Positions 27,165-35,858 of a DNA stretch of 64,000 nucleotides are shown piece after piece (the first letter of the stretch is position 1; each line of letters opens with the position of its first letter). The notes under the pieces are model-generated. The model saw nothing but the letters and a program-made list of their open reading frames with translations. It was not told where the DNA came from and ran no database searches. Position numbers and translations under genes: made by a program. Source of the stretch: JACVRM01 sp963755085. Its GTDB lineage: Bacteria; Actinomycetota; Thermoleophilia; Gaiellales; Gaiellaceae. The stretch is taken from positions 1 to 64,000 of the forward strand of contig CAVWIN010000027.1 of the NCBI GenBank assembly GCA_963755085.1. Reading direction: 5' to 3'.

Positions 27165-28657
27165 CCACCATGGCCGCCGTCGACATCGGCGCGCAGAGCG
27201 GGCGCGTCGTCGTCGGCCGGCTGGACGGCGGGCGCCTCGGCATCGAGGAGGTGCACCGCTTCCCGAACCACCCCGTGACGGCCGGCGGACGCCTCCACTG
27301 GGACATCCTCCAGCTCTACGAGCAGGTCGTCGAGGGCATCACGGCCGCCGGCAGGTTCGCGGGCGACCTCGACTCGGTCGGCGTCGACACGTGGGGCGTC
27401 GACTTCGGCCTGCTCGACGGCGACGGCACCCTGCTCGGCAACCCGGTGCACCACCGCGACCGGCGGACGGAGGGCGTCATGGAGCGCGTCTTCGCCCGCG
27501 TCCCGGCGCGTGAGCTCTACGAGCGCACCGGCATCCAGCTGCTGCCGATCAACACGATCTTCCAGCTCGCCGCCGTGGTCGAGGGTGGAGGCCGCGCGCT
27601 CGCGGCCGCGCATCGCCTGCTGCTCGTCCCCGACCTGCTGCACTACTGGCTCAGCGGCGTCGCGGTCTGTGAGCGCACCAACGCCTCGACGACGCAGTGC
27701 CTCGACCCGCGCAGCGGCGAGTGGGCGACCGACCTGCTCGAGCGCCTGGACATCCCCGCGGCGCCGTTCCGCGAGCTCGTCGAGCCGGGCACCGTGCTCG
27801 GCCGCCTGCGCGACGACGTCGCCGACCGCACCGGGCTCCGTGACACCCGCGTTGCAGTGCCTGGCACCCACGACACGGCGTCCGCCGTGGCGGCCGTGCC
27901 GTTCCGCGACCCGGGCGCCGCCTACATCAGCGCCGGCACCTGGTCGCTGGTCGGCGTCGAGCTGCACGAGCCGCTGATCAACGACGACGCCTTCGCCGCC
28001 AACCTCACCAACGAGGGCGGCGTCGGCGGCACGACGCGCCTGCTGCGCAACGTCGACGGCCTCTGGCTGCTGCACGAGTGCCGCAACGCCTGGGCCGCCG
28101 AGGGCCGGACCTACACCTTCGAGGAGCTCGTCTCCGCGGCCGAGGCGACGCCCGCGCTCCGCTCCTTCATCGAGCCGAACGACCAGCGCTTCCTGGCGCC
28201 GGGCGACCTGCCCGGGCGCATCCGCGCGTTCTGCCTCGAGACCGGCCAGCCCGAGCCGGACGGCGTGGGGGAGGTCACACGCTGCATCCTCGAGAGCCTC
28301 GCCCTGAAGCACGCGCAGACGGTGCGCCTGCTCGGCGACGTGACCGGCTCGCGCCCGCCCGAGATCCACATCGTCGGCGGCGGCGCGCAGAACGGGCCGC
28401 TCTGCCGCTGGACGGCCGAGGCGGCCGGCCTGCCGGTGCTCGTCGGCCCCGTGGAGGCGACCGCGGTCGGCAACCTCGCCGCGCAGGCGATCGCACTCGG
28501 CGAGCTCGGCTCGCTCGACGAGGCGCGTGAGGTCGTGCGCGCGTCGTTCGCGCCGTCCGTCTACGAGCCGTCGCCCTCGAGCGCGTGGCTCGAGGCGACC
28601 GAACGCTTCGACGGCCTCAGCGAGTCGAACGGCCAGCGGGAGGAGGTGTGGGCGTGA
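27161..28657 (+). CDS. rhaB: rhamnulokinase
   Basis: A 498-residue FGGY-family carbohydrate kinase that phosphorylates L-rhamnulose at C1. Features include the N-terminal phosphate loop AAVDIGAQSGRVVVGRL, the substrate segment SVGVDTWGVDFGLLD, the middle motif VAVPGTHDTASAVAAVP with the catalytic Asp, SAGTWSLVGVEL, and the C-terminal ATP-binding HIVGGGAQNGPLCRWTA. All are typical of RhaB rather than xylulokinase. The start is GTG 27161 in a GTGA overlap with the regulator gene; its stop overlaps the next gene the same way. Confidence 0.93.
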   Translation: MTTMAAVDIGAQSGRVVVGRLDGGRLGIEEVHRFPNHPVTAGGRLHWDILQLYEQVVEGITAAGRFAGDLDSVGVDTWGVDFGLLDGDGTLLGNPVHHRDRRTEGVMERVFARVPARELYERTGIQLLPINTIFQLAAVVEGGGRALAAAHRLLLVPDLLHYWLSGVAVCERTNASTTQCLDPRSGEWATDLLERLDIPAAPFRELVEPGTVLGRLRDDVADRTGLRDTRVAVPGTHDTASAVAAVPFRDPGAAYISAGTWSLVGVELHEPLINDDAFAANLTNEGGVGGTTRLLRNVDGLWLLHECRNAWAAEGRTYTFEELVSAAEATPALRSFIEPNDQRFLAPGDLPGRIRAFCLETGQPEPDGVGEVTRCILESLALKHAQTVRLLGDVTGSRPPEIHIVGGGAQNGPLCRWTAEAAGLPVLVGPVEATAVGNLAAQAIALGELGSLDEAREVVRASFAPSVYEPSPSSAWLEATERFDGLSESNGQREEVWA

Positions 28658-30765
28658 CCGACACCGCCCCGGCCTCCGCGCTGCGCGGCGTCGTCCCGCC
28701 GGTCGACCGCTGGGACGCCGATGCCGCGAAGGGCCTCTCGCCGCTCGACGAGCTCACGTACCGCTCCAACCTGCTCGGCGCCGACCGCTCGCTCGCGAAC
28801 GTCGGCGGCGGCAACACCTCCGCGAAAGGCGTGACCGTCGACCACGCCGGGCGCGAGACGCGGACGCTCTGGGTCAAGGGCTCCGGTACCGACCTGGCCA
28901 CGATCACGGCGCCCGGCTTCCCCGCGCTGCGCCTCGACGAGGTGCTCCCGCTCCGCGAGCGGGCGACGATGGACGACGCGGAAATGGTGGATTACCTCCG
29001 TCGCTGCGGGCTCGTGCCCGACCAGCCGCGCCCGTCGATCGAGACGCTCTTGCACGCCTTCGTGCCGGCCCCGCAGGTCGACCACACGCACCCGGACGCG
29101 GTCATCGCCCTGACCTCGTCGCCCGACGGGCGCGCGCTTGCCGAGGCCGCGTTCGGCGACGAGGCCGTCTGGCTCGACTACCAGCGGCCGGGCTTCGACA
29201 TGTCGCGCCGGATCGCCGAGCTGCTCGAGGAGAACCCCGGCGCGCGCGCCGTCCTGCTCGCCAAGCACGGGCTCGTCACGTGGGGCGAGACCGGGGAGGA
29301 GTCGTACCGGGCGACGATCGAGTTCGTGACGCGCGCCGCCGAGGCGATCGACGGCGCCGCCGGGCACGGATACGGGCTGGGCGGCCCGCACGTCCGACAG
29401 GTCGCGCAGGACGAGGCGGAGGACCTGCTCACGGCAACGCTGCCCGCCCTCCGGGGCGCGCTCGGCGCCGGCCTCGTCCTCGAGGTCGACCGCACCCCCG
29501 AGGCGGTCGCGTTCGCGTCCGCGGCCCGGACCCCCGAGGTCAGCCAGGTCGGGGCGCCGTGCCCCGACCACCTGATCAACACGAAGCACAGGCCGCTCGT
29601 CGTCGACTTCGACCCGGCGCGCGACGGCGTTTCGGAGCTCGCTGCCGCGTTCAGGAGCGGGGTGGAGGACTACGCCGCCTGGTACCGCGACTACTACGAG
29701 CGCAACGTCGACGACGAGACGCGGCCGTTCCCGATGGATCCGCCCGGCCCGCGCGTCGTGCTCATCCCGGGCGTCGGCCTCGTCACGAGCGGCGCCGACA
29801 CGCGTCGCGCGCGCATCGCCCGCGACCTCTACCACCGCGCGATCGTCGTCGAGGACGCCGCCGACGCGCTCGGCGGCTTCTCGTCGCTGAGCGAGCCCGA
29901 GGCCTTCAAGATCGAGTACTGGCCGCTCGAGCGCTACAAGCTGGCGCAGCTGCCGCCGCCGAGCGACCTCTCCGGGCGGATCGCGCTGATCACCGGCGGC
30001 GCGAGCGGCATCGGCCGCGCCACCGCGCGCCGGCTGGCCGAGCTCGGCGCCCACGTCGCCGTCGCCGACCTGAACGCGTCCGGCGCGACCGAGGTCGCCG
30101 CCGAGCTCGTCGAGCGCTACGGCGAGGGCCGCGCCATCGGGCTCCCACTCGACGTCACAGACGAGACGGCGATGGCCGAGGCCTTCCGCGCCACCGTGCT
30201 CGCCTGGGGCGGGCTCGACATCCTCGTCTGCTCGGCGGGGATCGCCTCGAGCGCGCCGATCACCGAGACGACCCTCGACCTCTGGGAGCGCAACTACGCC
30301 GTGCTCGCGCGTGGCTACTTCCTCGCCTCGCGCGCCGGCTTCGATGTGCTGCGCGCGCAGGGCACGGGCGGCTCCATCGTCTTCGTCGGCTCCAAGAACG
30401 CCCTGGTCGCCGGCGCCAACGCCGCCGCCTACTCGTCCGCGAAGGCCGCGTCGCTGCACCTGGCGCGCTGCCTGGCCGAGGAGGGCGGGGCCGACTCGAT
30501 CCGAGTCAACACGGTCAACCCGGACGCGGTCATCGAAGGCTCCGCGCTGTGGTCGTCCGACTGGAAGGCCGAGCGTGCGAGCACGTACGGCATCGAGGCC
30601 GAGGAGCTTCCTGCCTTCTACCGCGGCAGAACGCGGCTCGGCGTCAACGTTTTTCCCGAGGACGTCGCCGAGGCGATCGCGTTCCTGGCCGGGCCGCGCT
30701 CGGCCAAGTCCACGGGCAATGTCGTCAACGTCGACGGGGGCGTCACCGCGGCCTACCCGCGGTGA
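28654..30765 (+). CDS. rhaEW: bifunctional rhamnulose-1-phosphate aldolase / lactaldehyde dehydrogenase
   Basis: A 703-residue fusion. Residues 1-430 are a class II aldolase domain with zinc-site segments such as NVGGGNTSAKG, VDHTHPDAVIALTSS and LLAKHGLVTWG; it splits rhamnulose-1-phosphate into DHAP and L-lactaldehyde. Residues 440-703 are a short-chain dehydrogenase with the NAD motif TGGASGIGRATA and the YSSAK catalytic Tyr/Lys pair, which in RhaEW proteins oxidises lactaldehyde to L-lactate. GTG 28654 is preceded at 6 bp by the ribosome-binding site GGGAGGAGGT and overlaps the kinase stop. The lactate product links directly to lutABC. Confidence 0.92.
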   Translation: MTDTAPASALRGVVPPVDRWDADAAKGLSPLDELTYRSNLLGADRSLANVGGGNTSAKGVTVDHAGRETRTLWVKGSGTDLATITAPGFPALRLDEVLPLRERATMDDAEMVDYLRRCGLVPDQPRPSIETLLHAFVPAPQVDHTHPDAVIALTSSPDGRALAEAAFGDEAVWLDYQRPGFDMSRRIAELLEENPGARAVLLAKHGLVTWGETGEESYRATIEFVTRAAEAIDGAAGHGYGLGGPHVRQVAQDEAEDLLTATLPALRGALGAGLVLEVDRTPEAVAFASAARTPEVSQVGAPCPDHLINTKHRPLVVDFDPARDGVSELAAAFRSGVEDYAAWYRDYYERNVDDETRPFPMDPPGPRVVLIPGVGLVTSGADTRRARIARDLYHRAIVVEDAADALGGFSSLSEPEAFKIEYWPLERYKLAQLPPPSDLSGRIALITGGASGIGRATARRLAELGAHVAVADLNASGATEVAAELVERYGEGRAIGLPLDVTDETAMAEAFRATVLAWGGLDILVCSAGIASSAPITETTLDLWERNYAVLARGYFLASRAGFDVLRAQGTGGSIVFVGSKNALVAGANAAAYSSAKAASLHLARCLAEEGGADSIRVNTVNPDAVIEGSALWSSDWKAERASTYGIEAEELPAFYRGRTRLGVNVFPEDVAEAIAFLAGPRSAKSTGNVVNVDGGVTAAYPR

Positions 30766-30870
30766 GCCCGGAGAGAGGAGGAGTGGAGGGCTGAGTTGAG
30801 TTGTGACCCCGCGGTGCGGCGCCCCAGCTGCCGCCCATGTGTTCCGTTGGTTCCCTAGGAAAGGAACGAG

Positions 30871-31899
30871 ATGCACGACAAGAGGTGGCTCCACATCGGT
30901 CTGCTGGTCGGGGCGCTCGGGCTCGTCGGCGCGTTCGCCGCGTCGGCCGCATTCACGGCGACGGGCGCAGCGTCGAGCGGCAAGACCTTCTACTTCATCC
31001 CGAAGGACACGCTGAACCCGTACGAGGTCATCGCCGACAAGGGCGGCAAGATCGCGCTGACGGCGCTCGGCAACAAGCAGGTCGTCCAGTCGGGCACCCA
31101 GGACACGGCTCAGGCACAGCAGCCGGCCATCCAGGCGGCCATCCAGTCGCACGCGGCCGGCATCGTCATCGCGGCGAACGATCCGCAGGCGGTCTGCCCG
31201 GCGCTCCGGCAGGCCATGGCCGCCGGGATCAAGGTGGTCGCGTTCGACTCCGACTCGAACTGCCGCCAGCTCTTCATCAACCAGGCGGACACCGAGACGA
31301 TCGGTCGCAGCCAGATGCAGTTGCTCGCCTCGCTGATGGGCTACAAGGGCGAGTGGGTGATCCTCTCGGCCGCCTCGACTGCCACGAACCAGAACGCGTG
31401 GATCAAGTACATGAAGCTCGAGGCGAAGAAGGCCAAGTACAAGAACATGAAGTACGACGGCATCTACTACGGCAACGACAACCCGGCCCAGTCGCTCCAG
31501 CAGACGGAGTCGCTGCTCCAGGCGCACCCGAACCTGAAGGGCATCGAGTCGCCCACGACGGTCGGGATCTCGTCGGCTGCCCAGTACCTCTCGAACAAGC
31601 CGCAGTACAAGGGCAAGATCGTGCTCACCGGCCTCGGCCTGCCGAGCCAGATGAAGAAGTACGTCCACAACGGCACGGTCAAGAAGTTCGCCCTGTGGAA
31701 CCCGCAGGATCTCGGCTACCTCGCCGGCTACGCGGTGACCGCGCTCGCCGACGGCAAGATCACCGGCAAGGTCGGCCAGACGTTCACGGCCGGCAAGCTC
31801 GGCAAGTACAAGATCATCAAGGCCGCAGGTGGCCCGCAGGTCATCCTCGGCCCGCCGTTCACCTTCGACAAGAGCAACGTCGACAAGTTCAACTTCTAG
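30871..31899 (+). CDS. rhaS: rhamnose ABC transporter substrate-binding protein
   Basis: A 342-residue periplasmic-binding protein of the ribose/rhamnose type (Peripla_BP_4), with a signal peptide at residues 8-33. Family features are FIPKDTLNPYEVIADKGGK at the mature N-terminus, GIVIAANDPQAVCPALRQA, VAFDSDSN in the ligand cleft, and WNPQDLGYLAGYAV near the hinge. ATG 30871 follows a strong AGGAAAGGA site. A 105-bp gap separates it from rhaEW, so an internal promoter is possible. Codon use is Lys-rich (AAG) compared with its neighbours, as is usual for abundant binding proteins. Confidence 0.93.
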   Translation: MHDKRWLHIGLLVGALGLVGAFAASAAFTATGAASSGKTFYFIPKDTLNPYEVIADKGGKIALTALGNKQVVQSGTQDTAQAQQPAIQAAIQSHAAGIVIAANDPQAVCPALRQAMAAGIKVVAFDSDSNCRQLFINQADTETIGRSQMQLLASLMGYKGEWVILSAASTATNQNAWIKYMKLEAKKAKYKNMKYDGIYYGNDNPAQSLQQTESLLQAHPNLKGIESPTTVGISSAAQYLSNKPQYKGKIVLTGLGLPSQMKKYVHNGTVKKFALWNPQDLGYLAGYAVTALADGKITGKVGQTFTAGKLGKYKIIKAAGGPQVILGPPFTFDKSNVDKFNF

Positions 31900-31911
31900 G
31901 AGCCACGGCTT

Positions 31912-31939
31912 CCGGGGCGCCGCTGTCGCGGCGCCCCGG
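31912..31939 (+). terminator. strong stem-loop between rhaS and rhaM
   Basis: A perfect 12-bp GC stem: CCGGGGCGCCGC at 31912-31923, loop TGTC, and GCGGCGCCCCGG at 31928-31939. There is no T run after it. Its place, directly after the binding-protein gene and before the transporter genes, fits an mRNA-stabilising or partial-termination hairpin that keeps rhaS expression above that of the membrane subunits. Confidence 0.75.
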
Positions 31940-31962
31940 TACCCCTGGCTAGGGAGGGTGTC

Positions 31963-32283
31963 TTGCAGCGCGTCTGCTTTCAGCTTCAGGTGAAGCCCGA
32001 ACGCATGGCCGAGTACCGGGAACGACACCGCGCCGTCTGGCCGGAAATGCTCGAGGCGCTCTCGGCCACGGGCTGGCGCAACTACTCGCTCTTTCTCTCG
32101 CCCAGCGGGATGCTCATCGGCTACCTGGAGACCGACGACTTCGAGGCCGCCTTGCGCGGCATGGAGGCGACCGACGTCAACGCCCGCTGGCAGGCCGAGA
32201 TGGGCGAGTTCTTCCAGGACCTCGAGGGGCGGCGCCCCGACGAGGGGCTGCTCGTGCTCGACGAGGTCTTCCACCTCGCGTGA
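31963..32283 (+). CDS. rhaM: L-rhamnose mutarotase
   Basis: A 106-residue enzyme (RhaM/RhaU) interconverting the alpha and beta anomers of L-rhamnose, needed to feed the isomerase efficiently. The full family pattern is present: the VKPERMAEYRERHRAVWPEM helix with catalytic His, NYSLFLSPSGMLIGYLETDD, and the C-terminal VFHL. The start is TTG 31963 after AGGGAGGG. It overlaps the ABC ATPase gene by 4 bp (GTGA). Confidence 0.93.
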   Translation: MQRVCFQLQVKPERMAEYRERHRAVWPEMLEALSATGWRNYSLFLSPSGMLIGYLETDDFEAALRGMEATDVNARWQAEMGEFFQDLEGRRPDEGLLVLDEVFHLA

Positions 32284-33803
32284 GCGCGCCCGAATCCCCT
32301 GAGCCTGTGCTCGTCCTCGAGCACGCCACCAAGAGCTTCGGCGCCGTCCACGCGCTCGAGGACGGCACGATCGAGCTCTACCCCGGCGAGCTGCACGGCC
32401 TCGTCGGCGAGAACGGCGCCGGCAAGTCGACGCTCGTGAAGATCCTCGCCGGCGTCCACCGCCCGGACAGCGGCCGGCTGCTCATCGACGGAGTCGAGGC
32501 GATCTTCGACAACGCCAGGCAGGCCCAGCAGGCGGGGATCGCGATCATTTTCCAGGAGCCGACGCTCTTCCCGGACCTGAGCGTCGCCGAGAACATCTTC
32601 ATCGGCTCGCAGCCGCTGAAGGTCGGCCACCGCATCGACTACCGCACGATGCGCCGCGAGACCGCCGCGCTCTTCGACCGGCTCGGCGTGCGGATGGATC
32701 CCGACCGCCCGGCGCGCGGCCTCTCCATCGCCGACCAGCAGCTCGTCGAGATCGCGAAGGCGCTCACCCGGGACGCGCGCGTGATCGTCATGGACGAGCC
32801 GACGGCGGCGCTGACCACCACCGAGGTCCAGCGGCTGTTCGGCATCGCGCGCACGCTCTCCGAGCACGGCGCCGCGGTGCTGTTCGTGTCGCACCGCCTC
32901 GAGGAGATCTTCGACCTCTGCCAGCGCGTCACGGTCATGCGCGACGGCAGCCACGTCTGGACCAAGCCCGTCGGCGAGCTGACGACCGCCTCGGTCATCC
33001 GCGCGATGGTCGGGCGCGACATGGACGCGCTCTTCCCGAAGGAGCACGCCGAGCGCGGCAAGCCTGTGCTCCAGGTCGAGCGCCTGACCCGCGAGGGCGT
33101 GTTCACGGACATCTCGTTCGAGGTGTGCGCCGGCGAGATCGTGGCTCTGGCCGGGCTCGTCGGGGCGGGGCGGAGCGAGGTGGCGCAGGCGATGTTCGGC
33201 ATCGACCGCGCCGACGCCGGCTCGGTCACGGTGAACGGGAAGCGGCTGCGGAGCGGGTCGCCGACGGCGGCGATGAGCGCCGGCATCGGGCTCGTCCCCG
33301 AGGACCGCCGCCAGCAGGGTCTGATCATGGACCTGTCAATCCAGGGCAACGTCGCTCTCGCCTCGCTCGGCCGGGTCCAGAAGCTCGGGCTGATCCCCTT
33401 CGGCGCCGAGCGGCGCTTCGCCACGGACTGGGTGACGCGGCTCCAGCTCAAGTACGGGCGCCTGAGCAACCCTGCCTGGACGCTCTCGGGCGGCAACCAG
33501 CAGAAGGTCGTCCTGGCGAAGTGGCTGGCTCGGCGCCCCGCGGTGCTGATCGTCGACGAGCCGACGCGCGGCATCGACGTCGGGACGAAAGCCGAGGTGC
33601 ACCGGCTGCTCTCCGACCTCGCCGGCCAGGGCGTCGCCGTCCTGATGATCTCGTCGGAGCTGCCCGAGGTGCTCGGGATGGCCGACCGGGTGATCGTCCT
33701 CTTCGAGGGCCGCGTCTCGGGCGAGTTCACCCGCGCCGAGGCGAACGAGGACGCGATCATGCGCGCCGCCACCGGGCTCGTCGAGGACGAGGCCGCCGCG
33801 TGA
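32280..33803 (+). CDS. rhaT: rhamnose ABC transporter ATP-binding protein (two ATPase domains)
   Basis: A 507-residue sugar-type ATPase with two nucleotide-binding domains, as in RbsA/XylG. The first has Walker A GENGAGKST and Walker B VIVMDEPTAALT. The second has a degenerate Walker A region (ALAGLVGAGRSE) as usual in this family, the signature LSGGNQQKVVLAKWL, and Walker B LIVDEPTRGIDVG. It powers uptake by the RhaP/RhaQ permeases with RhaS. The start is GTG 32280 and the stop overlaps the permease start (GTGA). Confidence 0.93.
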   Translation: MSAPESPEPVLVLEHATKSFGAVHALEDGTIELYPGELHGLVGENGAGKSTLVKILAGVHRPDSGRLLIDGVEAIFDNARQAQQAGIAIIFQEPTLFPDLSVAENIFIGSQPLKVGHRIDYRTMRRETAALFDRLGVRMDPDRPARGLSIADQQLVEIAKALTRDARVIVMDEPTAALTTTEVQRLFGIARTLSEHGAAVLFVSHRLEEIFDLCQRVTVMRDGSHVWTKPVGELTTASVIRAMVGRDMDALFPKEHAERGKPVLQVERLTREGVFTDISFEVCAGEIVALAGLVGAGRSEVAQAMFGIDRADAGSVTVNGKRLRSGSPTAAMSAGIGLVPEDRRQQGLIMDLSIQGNVALASLGRVQKLGLIPFGAERRFATDWVTRLQLKYGRLSNPAWTLSGGNQQKVVLAKWLARRPAVLIVDEPTRGIDVGTKAEVHRLLSDLAGQGVAVLMISSELPEVLGMADRVIVLFEGRVSGEFTRAEANEDAIMRAATGLVEDEAAA

Positions 33804-34846
33804 GCGCGAGAGCCGAGACCGCGAGCGTCGGCACGGTCGACGGCCGCAGCCGGTCGCACGCGCTCGCCGAGGCGATCTTCCGCTTCCGCGAGCTCGGAAT
33901 CGTGCTCGCGCTCCTGCTCGTCATCACCGTGACGGCCCTCCACAACAGCAACTTCGTCAGCAAGACGAGCCTGCAGCAGCTGCTGTCGGGCGCCGCGATC
34001 ATTGCGATCCTCGCGATCGGCGAGACGATCGTGATCATCACGCGGAACGTCGACCTGTCCATCGGGTCGATCCTCGGGATCTCTGCCTACGCGGTCGGCG
34101 TGACATTCGAGAACCACCCACACATCTGGATCCCCTGGGTGTTCCTGATCGGGATGGCGATCGGGCTCGCGTGCGGGGTCGTGAACGGCGCGATCACGAC
34201 CATCGCGCGCGTGCCAAGCCTCGTCGTCACGCTGGGGACGCTCTACGTGATCCGTGGCATCGACGCGCGCTGGGCCGGCGGTCACCAGGTGGGCGCGTCT
34301 GCGCTGCCGAACAGCTTCACCAACATCGGCTACGGGACCGTCCTCGGCGTGCCGTATCTCGGGCTCGCCGCGATCGTGGCGGTCGCGGTGGCGACGTACG
34401 CGATGCGGTCATTCCGCACGCCGCGCGACTTCTACGCGATCGGGTCGAACCCGGACGCGGCGCGGCTCGCCGGGATTCCGGTCGAGCGGCGTGTCTTCCT
34501 CGCCTTCGCGCTGAGCGGCGCCATCGCGGGCGTGGCGGGCGCGTTCTGGCTCTCGCTGTACGGGTCCGTCGACGCGATCGCCGGCCAGGGCTACGAGTTC
34601 CAGGTGATCGCGGCCGTCGTTGTCGGCGGCGTGGCGATCTTCGGCGGCAGCGGGACCGTGCTCGGAGCGGCGCTGGGCGCGCTGCTCTTGAACACGATCG
34701 ACAGCGCGCTCGTCGTCAACAACGTGTCGTCGGCGTGGAGCTCTGCGATCGCCGGCGGGCTGCTCCTCGCCGCGATCGCCTTCGACCGCCTGGTGTCCGT
34801 CCGCATTGCCCCGGCCCTGACAACGAGAAGGAGCACCCGTGGCTGA
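33800..34846 (+). CDS. rhaP: rhamnose ABC transporter permease 1
   Basis: A 348-residue BPD_transp_2 permease with 9-10 predicted helices. Signatures include the NVDLSIGSILGISAYAVG segment, VVNGAITTIARVPSLVVTLG, AIGSNPDAARLAGI, and VVGGVAIFGGSGTVLGA. It starts at GTG 33800 in overlap with the ATPase gene and runs 8 bp into the second permease gene. The two permeases form the membrane channel of the importer. Confidence 0.92.
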   Translation: MSARAETASVGTVDGRSRSHALAEAIFRFRELGIVLALLLVITVTALHNSNFVSKTSLQQLLSGAAIIAILAIGETIVIITRNVDLSIGSILGISAYAVGVTFENHPHIWIPWVFLIGMAIGLACGVVNGAITTIARVPSLVVTLGTLYVIRGIDARWAGGHQVGASALPNSFTNIGYGTVLGVPYLGLAAIVAVAVATYAMRSFRTPRDFYAIGSNPDAARLAGIPVERRVFLAFALSGAIAGVAGAFWLSLYGSVDAIAGQGYEFQVIAAVVVGGVAIFGGSGTVLGAALGALLLNTIDSALVVNNVSSAWSSAIAGGLLLAAIAFDRLVSVRIAPALTTRRSTRG

Positions 34847-35858
34847 CCGCCTTCGCCCGCTGCTGCGCTGGGAGGCCGGCCTCGTCCTGCTCCTGATCGG
34901 GACGATCCTCTACGGGAACAACGCCTCCCAGTACTTCTTCACGTCCGGGAACGTCTTCTTCATCCTGCTGAACGTCGGCGAGGTGGCGATTATGGCGCTG
35001 CCGCTGACGCTGATCGTGATCACCGGCGAGATCGACCTATCGGTCGCGTCGATCCTCGGGCTGTCCGCGATCGTCATGGGCGAGCTCTATATGCACGGCT
35101 ATGGCCTCTGGTCGGCGATGGCCGGCGCCCTGGTCGTCGGCGCGGTCGCGGGCGCGTTCAACGGGCTCCTGGTCACGCGGCTCGGGCTGCCGTCGCTCGC
35201 CGTCACGATCGGCACGCTGACGCTCTACCGCGGCATCGCCCAGGGCATCCTCCCGACCGACACGATCCAGGTCTCGAAGCCGCCGTACTCGGACATCGGG
35301 GTCGTGCCGATCCGCGGCACCGAGATCCCGTGGTCCTTCCTGTTCTTCGCCGTGCTCGCGGTGATCTTCGGGATCGTGCTGCACGCCACGCCGCTCGGGC
35401 GCAAGATCTACGCCATCGGCGCAGGGCAGGAGGCGGCGCGCTTCGCCGGCATCCGCGTGCGGCGGATCAAGTTCTGGCTCTACGTGCTGTCGGGCCTCCT
35501 GAGCGGCTTCGCCGGGATCCTGTTCACGCTGCGGTTCTCGTCCGCCCGCTACGACTCGGGCATCGGGCTGGAGCTCTTCGTCGTCACGATCGTCCTGCTC
35601 GGCGGCGTCTCCATCTTCGGCGGCCGCGGCACGATCATCGGCGTCGTCCTGGCCGTGCTCGTGCTCGGCTCCCTGCAGACGGCCATGACCCAGGCGCTCG
35701 TCTCGCCGCAGGAGCAGAACATCGTCGTCGGCGCGCTGCTGATCCTCAGCGTCGTCGTCCCGAACGTGCCGGGCATCTACCAGCGGGCGCGGCTGCGGCT
35801 ACGGACCATGTCGGCGCGACGGCACGCCAGCGAGGCGGCCGAGGCGGCCGAGGCATGA
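34839..35858 (+). CDS. rhaQ: rhamnose ABC transporter permease 2
   Basis: A 339-residue second permease, clearly related to the first, with the same landmarks (GEIDLSVASILGLSAIVMG, AFNGLLVTRLGLPSLAVTIG, IGAGQEAARFAGI, LLGGVSIFGGRGTIIGV). It starts at GTG 34839, overlapping rhaP by 8 bp, and overlaps the next gene by 4 bp (ATGA). The C-terminal AAEAAEA tail is a low-complexity extension. Confidence 0.92.
   Translation: MADRLRPLLRWEAGLVLLLIGTILYGNNASQYFFTSGNVFFILLNVGEVAIMALPLTLIVITGEIDLSVASILGLSAIVMGELYMHGYGLWSAMAGALVVGAVAGAFNGLLVTRLGLPSLAVTIGTLTLYRGIAQGILPTDTIQVSKPPYSDIGVVPIRGTEIPWSFLFFAVLAVIFGIVLHATPLGRKIYAIGAGQEAARFAGIRVRRIKFWLYVLSGLLSGFAGILFTLRFSSARYDSGIGLELFVVTIVLLGGVSIFGGRGTIIGVVLAVLVLGSLQTAMTQALVSPQEQNIVVGALLILSVVVPNVPGIYQRARLRLRTMSARRHASEAAEAAEA

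Noticed and set aside
28561..32274. A 1237-codon open frame on the minus strand across the rhamnose genes
   Set aside because: It is antisense to well-conserved rhaEW, rhaS and rhaM, its product is a low-complexity Arg/Ala/Gly/Asp sequence, and long antisense frames are expected at this GC content. The same holds for long minus frames over 5332-8628 and 17581-20553.
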